A stretch of DNA of 64,000 nucleotides from Actinoplanes aureus (GTDB lineage Bacteria > Actinomycetota > Actinomycetes > Mycobacteriales > Micromonosporaceae): positions 43,407 through 107,406 of the forward strand of contig NZ_JADQTO010000032.1 of NCBI RefSeq assembly GCF_015704865.1, given 5' to 3'. Shown here piece by piece: positions 17,101-26,073 of the stretch; position 1 is the first letter of the stretch, and each line of letters begins with the position of its first letter. The notes below the pieces were generated by a model that saw only the letters and a program-made list of their open reading frames with translations, had not been told where the DNA came from and made no database searches. The position numbers and the translations under genes are program-made.

Positions 17101-18147
17101 ATGGGAATTCTGAAAAACAAGGTGGTAAGGCTTGCCGCCGGTTTTCCGCTCACGCTCGGACTCTCGGTCGGGGTCGGGCTGCCGATGGTGGTCGCCGACG
17201 TCGCGGGGGTCGCGCGTCCGGCTGCCGCCGCGCCCGTCGCCCCGGCGTCGCTCAAGGACGCGCTGCTGGAGCTGGACGATCTTCCGGCGGGGTACGGGCC
17301 TCTGGACTTCGATCCCGCCGAGTCGATCGCCGGGATGCTGGAGCAGGGTGAGGCGGGTGGCGACCCGTGTGCGGTACCGGATGTCGCCGAGCTCACTCCG
17401 GACACACCTGTCGCGCCGGATCGGCCTCTGAAGGGCGACAAGCCTGTGAAGGGCGAGAAGCCTGTGAAGGGCGAGAAGCCTGTGAAGGGCGAGAAGCCTG
17501 TGAAGGGCGAGAAGCCTGTGAAGGGCGAGAAGCCTGTGAAGGGCGACAAGCCTGTGAAGGGCGACAAGCCCGTGAAGGGCGAGGAGCCGATCAAGGGTGA
17601 GCCGCCTACCAAGGGCGAGCCACCCACCAAGATCGACTTGCCTGATCCGGAGGACCGGCCCTCGGTCAAGGGTGACAAGCCCATCAAGGGTGACAAGCCC
17701 ATCAAGGGTGACAAGCCCATCAAGGGCGACCAGCCGGCCAAGGTCACCACCGTCGAGCCGGACCTCGAAGCGGTCTCCTTCATCAAGGGCACGGAAGGAC
17801 CGGTGCTCATGGAGACCCTGTACGACGCCGGTCGCCGGCAGGCCCGCACCCTGGTCCAGCAGGCCGCGGAGGTCCTGGAGCGCTGCCCGGACGCGGAGAA
17901 CGACGGCGTCCGGATCGAGTCGTCGCCGCTGCCGAAGATGCCGCAGTTCGGTGACGAGTCGATCGCGATGTCGATGGTGGTCACGCTGAAGGAGAAGGGC
18001 TACGAGCTCTCCGTGCTCGGCAAGCTGGTCGCCATCGCGTACGACGATGTCTATGTCACGGTCGCCCTGGTCGGCGTGCCGGCTCCCAGCACCAGCGAGC
18101 TGAAGAGAATCGCCAAGATCGCGCTGCGCAAGCTCGAGGAAAGCTAG
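17101..18147 (+). CDS. Secreted protein with KGEKP hexapeptide repeats and PknH-like sensor domain
   Basis: The 348-residue product has a signal peptide of about 43 residues ending in an Ala-rich stretch. Next comes a short conserved segment (ALLELDDLPAGYGPL, near residue 60) seen in extracellular sensor domains of the PknH type. From residue 110, nine hexapeptides of the form (V/L)KG(E/D)(K/E)P run in perfect register, then IKGEPP and TKGEPP. A second block of four (V/I)KGD(K/Q)P units starts at residue 189. The C-terminal ~120 residues form a globular alpha/beta domain. The repeats alternate charged Lys and Glu/Asp with Pro and may form an extended linker through peptidoglycan. ATG 17101 is preferred to ATG 17062 because it opens directly into the signal peptide. 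Function unknown. Confidence 0.75.
   Translation: MGILKNKVVRLAAGFPLTLGLSVGVGLPMVVADVAGVARPAAAAPVAPASLKDALLELDDLPAGYGPLDFDPAESIAGMLEQGEAGGDPCAVPDVAELTPDTPVAPDRPLKGDKPVKGEKPVKGEKPVKGEKPVKGEKPVKGEKPVKGDKPVKGDKPVKGEEPIKGEPPTKGEPPTKIDLPDPEDRPSVKGDKPIKGDKPIKGDKPIKGDQPAKVTTVEPDLEAVSFIKGTEGPVLMETLYDAGRRQARTLVQQAAEVLERCPDAENDGVRIESSPLPKMPQFGDESIAMSMVVTLKEKGYELSVLGKLVAIAYDDVYVTVALVGVPAPSTSELKRIAKIALRKLEES
17428..17736 (+). repeat. 18-bp coding tandem repeats (two blocks)
   Basis: Block one (17428-17589) is nine 18-base units with consensus GTGAAGGGCGAGAAGCCT, five of them identical. Two degenerate units follow. Block two (17665-17736) is four units with consensus ATCAAGGGTGACAAGCCC. The two blocks use different synonymous codons, so they were probably expanded independently. 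There are no spacers, so this is not a CRISPR array. Confidence 0.9.
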
Positions 18148-18156
18148 GGCCGGAGG

Positions 18157-18189
18157 GAGCGAAGCCGGCGTGAAGCGCCGGCTTCGCTC
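18157..18189 (+). terminator. Strong hairpin after the KGEKP-repeat gene
   Basis: Perfect 14-base arms (18157-18170 and 18176-18189) with a 5-base loop begin 10 bases after the stop codon. No T-run follows. Confidence 0.8.
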
Positions 18190-18197
18190 GGATAAAA

Positions 18198-18211
18198 CCA
18201 GTAGATACTGG
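18198..18211. promoter_or_regulatory. Inverted repeat in the AT-rich leader of the surface-protein gene
   Basis: CCAGTA-GA-TACTGG is a near-perfect 14-base palindrome in an AT-rich patch (18190-18255) that is unusual for this genome. It lies about 90 bases before the TTG start of the giant surface protein and is probably part of its control region. Confidence 0.4.
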
Positions 18212-18298
18212 AAAAACACGACTTAGTTTTACTTCTGCGTCGTAACTTACCCCTGAACGACGTGGCGGCTGGACTGCCCGGACGGGATCGGGTGCCTG

Positions 18299-21200
18299 TT
18301 GATTTCGCAGAACTGTGCACGCCTCAGCGTGATCATCATGTTGGCCTCTCTCTGGCTCGTCCTCCCGGAAGCGTTGACCGGACCGGCACGAGCCGCCCAG
18401 ACCTCCTGCGCGTCGCCGGTGACGCTGGCGAACGGCGACTTCGAAGCCCCGGTGATCCCCGCCGCCACGATGCAGCTGATCAAAGAGGGCGACATGCCCG
18501 GATGGCTGACCACCGCCCAGGACAACGTCTTCGAGCTGTGGCGGGAGGTCCGGCAGGGCTTCACCTCCGGCTCCGGCCACCAGTTCGTCGAGCTCAACGC
18601 CAACTTCGTCTCGCAGCTCTACCAGGATCTGCCCACCACACCCGGCGTGACGCTGCGCTGGGAGCTCAAGCATCGCGGCCGGCTGGGCACCGACGTGATG
18701 GCGGTGAAGATCGGACCGCCGCCGGTGGGCAACGCCCCGTTCGCTCCCAACCAGAGCACGACGATCTCCAACGGCGCGGCGGCCTGGGGCACCTCGTCCG
18801 GGATCTACACGGTGCCTCCCGGCCAGACGCGGACCCGGTTCGGCTTCGACTCCATCTCGACCGCCCAGAACAAGCCGACCTACGGCAACTTCCTCGACGG
18901 CATCTCGTTCGGTACGGCGTCCTGCCTGGAGAGCACGACCACGGTTTCCAGCGTGTCCGGCGGCGCCACGGCCAACGTCGGCGACGTGCTCACGTACACG
19001 GTCAACACGCAGAACAAGGGTGGCAACCCGGCGAAGGCCGTGGTGATGACCGACGATCTGCCGGCGAACGTGACGTTCGTACCCGGCTCGATCCGGTCCC
19101 TCACCGGGTCGAGCAGCAACACCGTCACCGACGACGCGGACTCCGACACCGGCGAGTACGACGCGGCCAGCCGGACGGTCCGGGTCCGGGCCGGCGCGGG
19201 TGCCGGCTCCGCCGCCGGTGGCGCCGTCCCGGTGGCCGAGAGCCGGTCCTTCTCCTATCAGGTACGGGTCACCGCGGCCGCCGCCACCTCGACGCTCGTC
19301 AACGAGGCCGCCGTGACCTACCGCGACGACCTCACCGGCTCCACGCTGACCTCGATCTCGAGCAGCGCCTCGACCGTCGTCGCCGCGGCGGCGAACCTCG
19401 CGATCACCGCCGTGGTCGCGGCCCCGGGTGTGGTCGCCGGCCGGACCGCGACCACCGACATCACGATCGTCAACAACGGTCCGGACACGGCGAACGCGGT
19501 GCAGGCGAGCGCCGCCGTCCCGTTCGGGATCGTCAACGTCACGGCGAGTTCGTCACCGGGCGCCTGTACGGTGAACGCCCCGGCGGTCACCTGCTCCATC
19601 GGCTCCCTGCCGGCCGGTGCCACCGCCTCCATGACGGTGTCCGGACTGGTGATACCGCAGGCCACGCCCGGAGCACAGGCGACACTCACCGCATCGGTGG
19701 CGAGCAGCACGTTCGAGATCAGCCAGGCCGACAACGCCACCTCGGTGAGCGACACGGTGGCCACGCTGACCGACCTGGACGTCGGGATGACGTACTCCCC
19801 GGCCCAGCCGGTCGCCGGTGACACGGTGACCTACCGGGCGACCGTGACCAACAACGGACCGTCCACCGCGCTGGGTGTCACCCTCACCGACCCGATCACC
19901 ACCGGGTCCACCTTCAGCAGCGCGAACCCCGCCGGCGCCGGCTCCTGCACCTACGTCGGGAGCATCCTGCGGACCCTGACGTGCACCTGGCCCAGCCTCG
20001 CTGCGGGAGCGACCACCTGGGTGGACGTCCTGGTGGAGCTGGGCAACGAGAGCGACTCGATCCACAACGTCGCCTCGGTGACCTCGTCCACCCCGGAGTC
20101 CGACGTCACCGACAACAACGCCTCGGTCAAGGCGCAAAGCACCTCGCGGGCCAACCTGGGTGTCCGGCTGACCCTCGAGCAGAGCACCGCGAAGCCGGGC
20201 GACGAGGTGCCGTTCACGCTGGTGGTCACCAACCATGGGCCGTCGACGGCGACGAACGTCTCGTTCAACACCGTGGTACCGGCCGGCTTCACGATCGTCC
20301 GTGCGGCCAGTCCGTTCTGCACCGCCACGGCCTGCACCATCCAGGAACTGCCGTCCGGGGCGGTGATCCCGATCAGGGGCAAGGCGGTGGTCGGCCCGGC
20401 CGCGGCGGCCGGTGTCCAGCAGGCCAGCACCACGATCATCTCGCCGACCACCGACCCGGTCCCGGGCAACGAGACCTCGGTGGTCTCGTTCACCATCGAG
20501 CTGGAAGCGGACCTCCGGGTGTCGCAGGTGCTGAGCAACTCGACCACGCCGGCGGATCCGCTGGTCGCCGGTGAGCAGGTGCGCGGCGTCGTCACCGTCA
20601 CCAACGACGGCACCACCCGGGCCGAGGGTGTGGTGCTGCGCCAGGCCGTTCCGGCCGGCCGGCCGGTTCCGACCGCCAACCCGAGTGCCGGCTCGTGTGA
20701 CTTCCAGGGCACCCGGGCACCGGACGGGACCACGGCGGACGGTGGCACCTATGTCTGCAACCTGCCGACGCTCGCCTCCACCGGCACCACGAGCTGGGAG
20801 ATCGTCTTCGACGGGGTGCTTCTCTCGGCTGGCTACTCGAACACGGTCTACACGCGTACCGCGACGGTCTCGGCGACGTCGCCGGACCCGGACGCCTCCG
20901 ACAACACCGTGGTCACCACCCGGCAGGTGGAGCGCCGCTCCGACCTGAGGGTCACCAAGGCCCTCACGCCGGGTCCGCCGCTGGTGCAGACCGGTGACGT
21001 GGGCTTCGTGATCACCGTCCGCAACCTCGGCCCGTCCGATGCCGCCGGTGTGCTGCTGCGCGAGGATCCACCGGCGGGCCTGCTCCTCGTCCGGGGTGTG
21101 CCGAGCGCCGGGAGCTACGACGACGCGGCGCTGACCTGGAGCCTGCCGAACCTGACGGTCGCCGAGGGGAGTCAGACGCTGACCATCGACGGCGTCGCTC

Positions 21201-24200
21201 AGGGCAGCGGCACGCTCGTCGTCTGGACCCGGGTGGTCGCCTCCGGCAGCACCGATCCGGACTCCGGCAACAACGCCACGTCGGCCGCCGTCACCGCCGC
21301 CGCAGCAGCGCCGAGCCTGTCCGTCTCGGTGCAGGCCACTCTCAACCCCGCGTCGGCCATCGGAGCGGGCGTCGGCACCACCCTCGGCTACGTGTACCGG
21401 GTGACCAACACCGGCAACCTCGCGCTCAACCAGCTCACCGCCACCGGCACCCGTGGTGTGGCCGGGGTCTGCGGTAACACCACGCTGGCTCCGGGCGCGT
21501 TCACCGACTGCGCGGCCGGCGGCTACACGGTCACCTCCGGCGACATCACCTCCGGTGCGCCGATCGGCAACACGGTCACGGTGACGGCGGCCAGCGTGGT
21601 CGACGCCGGGCCGGTCCAGTACGCCAGGGTGACCTCCAGCGTGCCGGTCGTGGTGGCGCGGCCCTCGCTCGTCGCCGTGGTCACGCCGAAGGTCATGACG
21701 GCCGGTCACCAGTACGCCGCGGCCGTCACCGACGAGATCGAGTACGACTACCGGGTCACCAACAACGGCAACGTCGAGATGGTGGACATCGCCCTGACCG
21801 ACACGAAGACCGGCCCGGTCACCTGTCTCGGGCAGACCACATTGGCCATCGGGGCGGCCATGACGTGTTCCACCCTGCCGGGTGCCGGATACCCGGTGAC
21901 GCAGCCCGACGTGGACGCCGGCCTGCCGATCATCGACGCGGCCTCGATCAGCGCCAAGCAGAGCGGTTCCACGACCACCGAGACATACGGCCCCTTTCAC
22001 GCGAGCGTGACCGTCGCGCCGCCGGCACCCGCCCTGAGCATCGCGGTGACCTCGCCGATCACCACGCCGGTGGCGGCGGGCGGCGCGGTCACCTACCGGT
22101 ACACGCTGCGCAACACCGGCAACGTCACCATCAACCACCTGGCCGTGATCGACTCGAAGGTCAGCGGCAACGACTGCCCGACCAGCATCGACGCCGGTGA
22201 CACGGTCACCTGTGAGTCGGCGCCGGCCCAGCCGTACGTGGTCACCCAGGGCGACATCGACGCCGGTGGTCCGTTGCACAACGACACCATCGTCACCGGG
22301 CAGGGCGTCACGCCGGGCAGCGCCACGGCGGCCGCGGAGGGCGGCGCGTCGGTGACCGTGGTCGCGGCCCGGCCGGACCTGAGCATCACGTCCACCACCT
22401 CGATCACCCCGGCGCAGCACGTGTCCGGTGTGGTGCCGGGTGACCGCATCGACGTGGACTACCGGGTACGCAACACCGGCAACGTGACCATGCATGACAT
22501 CACCGTCTCGGACACTCTCGCCGGCTCGGGCAGCTGCCCCGGCACCGACCTGGCGGTGGGCGACGACATGGTGTGCACCGCTGCCCCGTACACGGTGACC
22601 CAGGCCGACATGGACCGGGGGACGATCAGCTCGGCGGCGCGGGTGCGCGGGCGCGGCCCGCTTCAGACCGAAGCGGTCGAGTACGGCACGACGCCGGTGA
22701 GCGTCACGGTCTCCTACGGCTCGCCCGCCCTGATCCTCACGGCAGCGGCCACGGTCAGCCCCGCCGGCCACCGCACCGCCGTCGACGAGGGCGACGAGAT
22801 CGGCTACGAGTACGTGGTGACCAACGCCGGCATGGTCACGATGCGGCAGATCGAGGTGGTGGACAGCCGGTTCGGCCGGGCCGACTGCCCGGGCACCGTG
22901 CTCGCCCCCGGCGACTCGCTGGTCTGCGGCTCCGCCCAGGTCTACACCGTGACCAGCGACGACGTCGACGCCGGCGGGGAGATCGTCAACGAGGTGTCGG
23001 TGGCCGGCCGCACACCCGGCGGCCAGGACGTGGCCTACCCGCCGGTGCTCGTCGGGGTCGGCGTGCTGGTCTCGGAGCCGGCTCTGCGGGCGCGGATCAT
23101 CCCGGTGGTGGAGCCCGCGGCGCACCAGAACGCCGCCGAGGCCGGCGACACCCTCACGTTCCGCTACGAGGTGGTCAACGCCGGCAACCAGCCGATGACC
23201 GGTATCGCGGTCGCCGCCGGGCGGGGCGGCACGGTGCGCTGCCCGGCGACCAGCCTGGGCCTGCGCGAGAGCATGATCTGTACGGGTCCGGCGTACACCG
23301 TCACCCGGGACGACGTGGACGCCGGCGTACCGATCACCGACCGGGTCACGCTGACCGGGTCGGGTCCCGGTTCCGGCGGCCCGCGGACGTTCGGCCCGTT
23401 CGAGGGGAGCGCCGGCGTGGTCGCGGCCCGGCCGGCGCTGACCCTGGAGATGTCGGCCGGCGTCTTCGTGGCGGCGCAGGGCTCCGACGTCCAGGCCGGC
23501 AACCTGATCCGGTACGGCTACACGGTCACCAACTCCGGCAACGTGACCGTTCGTGATCTCGTCGTCGTCGACCCCTTGGTCGGGTCGGTCACCTGCCGCG
23601 CCACCGAGCTCGCGGCCGGCGAAGACACCGGCTGTACCGCCGACCGCCCGTACCGGGTCACCCAGGCCGACGTCGACGCGGCCCGGCCGCTCCAGGCTCG
23701 CGCGTACGCCCGGGGGACCTGGTCCGGCGCGAACCGTGCCGTCGCCTCCGGCCAGGCGCGAACCTCGGTGCCGGTCGTCGCGTCCAGCCCGAGGCTGTCC
23801 GCCGCGCAGCAGGCCGCGTGGTCCGACACCGACGGCGACGGCGAGCTGAGCACCCGCGACGAGGTCGTCTCCACCGTGCTGGTCACCAACACCGGCAACG
23901 TCACCCTGGTCAACGTGCGCGTCACCGGCCTGCCCGCCGCGGTCGCCTGCCCCGGCACCCGGATCGCCCCCAGCGGGTCGATGACCTGCGTCTCCGGGGT
24001 CTACCACCTGAGTGCCGCGGACATCACCCGCGGTAGGCACACCTACGAGGTCAAGGTGAGCGGCGACCTGACCGTCGCGGACTCTCCGGGAGCCGAGGCC
24101 CGCGCGCCGTCGACGGTGGTCGTACCGGCCGGGCCGAAATCCTCCGCGCCGCCGTCCCCGGCACCGGCGCCGGGCACGGTTCCGGTCACCGGTGGGCCGG

Positions 24201-24280
24201 GCCAGCCCACCATGGTCATCGGCTTCGCCATGATCATCACCGGCATCGCCCTGCTGCTCCTTCCCCGCCGCCCCCGCTGA
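18299..24280 (+). CDS. Giant DUF11/DUF7507-repeat cell-surface protein with LPXTG-like anchor
   Basis: This 1993-residue protein starts with TTG and a signal peptide of about 32 residues (cleavage near ARA-AQT). Residues about 33-205 form a lectin-like or DUF642-like domain (NGDFEAPVIP). Six DUF11-type immunoglobulin-like repeats follow (about 215-1000), then eight related DUF7507-like repeats of about 115 residues (about 1005-1930), each carrying a version of YxVTNTGN and YTVTxxDxxxG. A Pro/Ala spacer leads to VPVTG (1961-1965), a hydrophobic helix and a terminal RRPR. That tail looks like a sortase signal with Val in place of Leu. No sortase gene lies in the window. The role is probably a long stalk or adhesin on the cell or spore surface. 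It stands alone in its own transcription unit. Confidence 0.88.
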   Translation: MISQNCARLSVIIMLASLWLVLPEALTGPARAAQTSCASPVTLANGDFEAPVIPAATMQLIKEGDMPGWLTTAQDNVFELWREVRQGFTSGSGHQFVELNANFVSQLYQDLPTTPGVTLRWELKHRGRLGTDVMAVKIGPPPVGNAPFAPNQSTTISNGAAAWGTSSGIYTVPPGQTRTRFGFDSISTAQNKPTYGNFLDGISFGTASCLESTTTVSSVSGGATANVGDVLTYTVNTQNKGGNPAKAVVMTDDLPANVTFVPGSIRSLTGSSSNTVTDDADSDTGEYDAASRTVRVRAGAGAGSAAGGAVPVAESRSFSYQVRVTAAAATSTLVNEAAVTYRDDLTGSTLTSISSSASTVVAAAANLAITAVVAAPGVVAGRTATTDITIVNNGPDTANAVQASAAVPFGIVNVTASSSPGACTVNAPAVTCSIGSLPAGATASMTVSGLVIPQATPGAQATLTASVASSTFEISQADNATSVSDTVATLTDLDVGMTYSPAQPVAGDTVTYRATVTNNGPSTALGVTLTDPITTGSTFSSANPAGAGSCTYVGSILRTLTCTWPSLAAGATTWVDVLVELGNESDSIHNVASVTSSTPESDVTDNNASVKAQSTSRANLGVRLTLEQSTAKPGDEVPFTLVVTNHGPSTATNVSFNTVVPAGFTIVRAASPFCTATACTIQELPSGAVIPIRGKAVVGPAAAAGVQQASTTIISPTTDPVPGNETSVVSFTIELEADLRVSQVLSNSTTPADPLVAGEQVRGVVTVTNDGTTRAEGVVLRQAVPAGRPVPTANPSAGSCDFQGTRAPDGTTADGGTYVCNLPTLASTGTTSWEIVFDGVLLSAGYSNTVYTRTATVSATSPDPDASDNTVVTTRQVERRSDLRVTKALTPGPPLVQTGDVGFVITVRNLGPSDAAGVLLREDPPAGLLLVRGVPSAGSYDDAALTWSLPNLTVAEGSQTLTIDGVAQGSGTLVVWTRVVASGSTDPDSGNNATSAAVTAAAAAPSLSVSVQATLNPASAIGAGVGTTLGYVYRVTNTGNLALNQLTATGTRGVAGVCGNTTLAPGAFTDCAAGGYTVTSGDITSGAPIGNTVTVTAASVVDAGPVQYARVTSSVPVVVARPSLVAVVTPKVMTAGHQYAAAVTDEIEYDYRVTNNGNVEMVDIALTDTKTGPVTCLGQTTLAIGAAMTCSTLPGAGYPVTQPDVDAGLPIIDAASISAKQSGSTTTETYGPFHASVTVAPPAPALSIAVTSPITTPVAAGGAVTYRYTLRNTGNVTINHLAVIDSKVSGNDCPTSIDAGDTVTCESAPAQPYVVTQGDIDAGGPLHNDTIVTGQGVTPGSATAAAEGGASVTVVAARPDLSITSTTSITPAQHVSGVVPGDRIDVDYRVRNTGNVTMHDITVSDTLAGSGSCPGTDLAVGDDMVCTAAPYTVTQADMDRGTISSAARVRGRGPLQTEAVEYGTTPVSVTVSYGSPALILTAAATVSPAGHRTAVDEGDEIGYEYVVTNAGMVTMRQIEVVDSRFGRADCPGTVLAPGDSLVCGSAQVYTVTSDDVDAGGEIVNEVSVAGRTPGGQDVAYPPVLVGVGVLVSEPALRARIIPVVEPAAHQNAAEAGDTLTFRYEVVNAGNQPMTGIAVAAGRGGTVRCPATSLGLRESMICTGPAYTVTRDDVDAGVPITDRVTLTGSGPGSGGPRTFGPFEGSAGVVAARPALTLEMSAGVFVAAQGSDVQAGNLIRYGYTVTNSGNVTVRDLVVVDPLVGSVTCRATELAAGEDTGCTADRPYRVTQADVDAARPLQARAYARGTWSGANRAVASGQARTSVPVVASSPRLSAAQQAAWSDTDGDGELSTRDEVVSTVLVTNTGNVTLVNVRVTGLPAAVACPGTRIAPSGSMTCVSGVYHLSAADITRGRHTYEVKVSGDLTVADSPGAEARAPSTVVVPAGPKSSAPPSPAPAPGTVPVTGGPGQPTMVIGFAMIITGIALLLLPRRPR

Positions 24281-24321
24281 GCCCTTGCGGGCACCTGCCG
24301 TTGGTATCTAACATTTCAGTT

Positions 24322-24981
24322 GTGGAGAGCATCGGACGGTACCTGCTGCGGGACGCGGCCTACGAGCGGATCCGCGGCGCGATCGTGGACGGCACTCTGC
24401 CACCCGGCGCCGCGCTGCGCCCCGACGACCTGGCCGAGCGGCTCGGTCTCTCCCGGGCGCCGATCCGGGAGGCGATCTCCCGCCTGACCGGCGAGGGCCT
24501 CGTCGAGACGAAACCGCAGAGCTACACCCGGGTCACCGCGGTGGTGGCGAAGGACGTCGAGGACGCGGCCGCCGTGCTCGGGGCGATGCACCAGCTCGCC
24601 GTACACAACATCGCCGGAAAGCTCTCCACCGACCAGCTGGCAGCGATGCGCACGGCCAACGCCCGATTCGCCGCCGCCGTCGCCGCGGGCGACGTCGAGG
24701 CGGCCCTGGCCGCCGACGACGAGGTGCACGCCATCCCCCTGGCCGCTTACGGCAATGCCGCGGCCAGCGGCACCGTCGAGAGATACACCCCTCTGGTACG
24801 CCGAGCCGAACGTCTCCTGTTCACCTCTCCGCAGGCGTCCCGCTCGGTGCGGCTGCACGACGACCTGATCGAAGCCCTGGCCGCGCGCGACGAGGCGCGG
24901 GCCGTCGCCGTTAACGCGGAGATCTGGGGCCACCTGCACCACAGCGTCGACCTCGAGGAGCCTCCCTATGCCGCTCAGTGA
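24322..24981 (+). CDS. GntR family (FCD-type) regulator, probable acdS regulator
   Basis: The 219-residue product has a winged HTH of the GntR type (residues about 12-75: AYERIRGAIVDGTLPPG, then LSRAPIREAISRLTGEGLV) and an all-helical FCD-like effector domain. It overlaps the ACC deaminase start by 14 bases, so both lie on one message. This pairing suggests that it senses ACC or a related amino acid and controls the deaminase. GTG at 24322 is preferred. A TTG at 24301 is in frame but TATCTA (24305-24310), a possible -10, lies between them, so the message may be almost leaderless. The assignment as acdS regulator rests on position only. Confidence 0.85.
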   Translation: MESIGRYLLRDAAYERIRGAIVDGTLPPGAALRPDDLAERLGLSRAPIREAISRLTGEGLVETKPQSYTRVTAVVAKDVEDAAAVLGAMHQLAVHNIAGKLSTDQLAAMRTANARFAAAVAAGDVEAALAADDEVHAIPLAAYGNAAASGTVERYTPLVRRAERLLFTSPQASRSVRLHDDLIEALAARDEARAVAVNAEIWGHLHHSVDLEEPPYAAQ

Positions 24982-25975
24982 CTTCCCCCGCCACCCGCTG
25001 CTGTTCGGCCCGTCGCCGGTGCACCGGCTCGACCGTCTCACCCGCCACCTCGGCGGCGCGACGATCTGGGCCAAACGGGAGGACTGCAACTCCGGCATCG
25101 CGTACGGCGGTAACAAGACCCGCAAGCTGGAGTATCTGGTGGCCGACGCGCTCGCCCGCGGCGCCGACACACTGGTCTCGATCGGCGGCGTCCAGTCCAA
25201 CCACACCCGCCAGGTCGCCGCGGTCGCCGCCGCCACCGGCCTCAGGTGCGTGCTGGTCCAGGAGAGCTGGGTGGACTGGCCGGACAGCGTCTACGACAAG
25301 GTCGGCAACATCCTGATCAGCCGGCTCGCGGGCGCGGACGTGCGGCTGGTCAAGGCCGGGTTCGGCATCGGTTTCAAGGAGAGCTGGGACGCGGCGATCG
25401 CCGAGGTCGAGGCCTCCGGGGGTACGCCGTACGCGATCCCGGCCGGCGCCTCGGACCACCGGCTCGGCGGGCTCGGCTTCGCGAACTGGGCGTACGAGGT
25501 GATCGAGCAGGAGCGTGACCTGGGCGTCTTCTTCGACACGATCATCGTCTGCTCGGTGACCGGCAGCACCCAGGCCGGCATGATCGCCGGGTTCGCCGCC
25601 GCCGGTGGCCGGCCGCGCCGGGTGATCGGCATCGACGGTTCGGCGAAGCCCACCGAGACCCGCGACCAGGTGGCCCGGATCGCCCGCGCGACGGCCGCGT
25701 TGATCGGCGTGGAGCGCGACCTGACCGAGGACGAGATCATCCTGGACGAGCGCTACCACGCCGGGATCTACGGCATCCCCGACGAGTCCACGCTGGACGC
25801 GATGCGGCTGGCCGCACGCACCGAGGGCATGGTCACCGACCCGGTCTACGAGGGCAAGTCGATGGCCGGGCTGATCGACCTGGTCCGGCGCGGTGAGATC
25901 GCCCCGAGGTCCAACGTCCTCTACGCCCACCTCGGCGGGCAGCCGGCCCTCAACGCGTACTCCGCGCTCTTCTGA
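24968..25975 (+). CDS. acdS: 1-aminocyclopropane-1-carboxylate (ACC) deaminase
   Basis: This PLP enzyme opens the ring of ACC, the plant ethylene precursor, to 2-oxobutanoate and ammonia. The 335-residue length matches the family (about 338). The PLP-lysine motif GGNKTRKLEYL lies near residue 50, SIGGVQSNHTRQVAA binds the carboxylate, and CSVTGSTQAG binds the phosphate. Tyr294, Glu295 and Leu322 are all present. Glu and Leu at those places separate true ACC deaminases from D-cysteine desulfhydrases, which have other residues there. GGAG stands before the ATG, inside the end of the GntR gene. The enzyme is cytoplasmic. In a soil actinomycete it allows use of root-exuded ACC as nitrogen source and lowers plant ethylene. 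Confidence 0.94.
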   Translation: MPLSDFPRHPLLFGPSPVHRLDRLTRHLGGATIWAKREDCNSGIAYGGNKTRKLEYLVADALARGADTLVSIGGVQSNHTRQVAAVAAATGLRCVLVQESWVDWPDSVYDKVGNILISRLAGADVRLVKAGFGIGFKESWDAAIAEVEASGGTPYAIPAGASDHRLGGLGFANWAYEVIEQERDLGVFFDTIIVCSVTGSTQAGMIAGFAAAGGRPRRVIGIDGSAKPTETRDQVARIARATAALIGVERDLTEDEIILDERYHAGIYGIPDESTLDAMRLAARTEGMVTDPVYEGKSMAGLIDLVRRGEIAPRSNVLYAHLGGQPALNAYSALF

Positions 25976-26073
25976 GAAGCGATGCGCCCGGCCTCTCTCA
26001 TGGCCCGCGCACAGCGCAGCCATAGATTGCGGTGCTTGCATGGCCTCAGGCAACCGGCACATGCGGAGGATCA

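Noticed and set aside
17428..17736. Possible CRISPR array
   Set aside because: The 18-base units are directly adjacent without spacers and keep the reading frame of a secreted protein.
17088..17984. Minus-strand frame with SPFTGF repeats
   Set aside because: It is the mirror of the KGEKP tandem repeat; it has no start context and no conserved flanks.
19553..24040. 1495-codon minus-strand frame opposite the surface protein
   Set aside because: Shadow of repeated coding DNA; the plus strand has a signal peptide, family repeats and a sorting-like tail.
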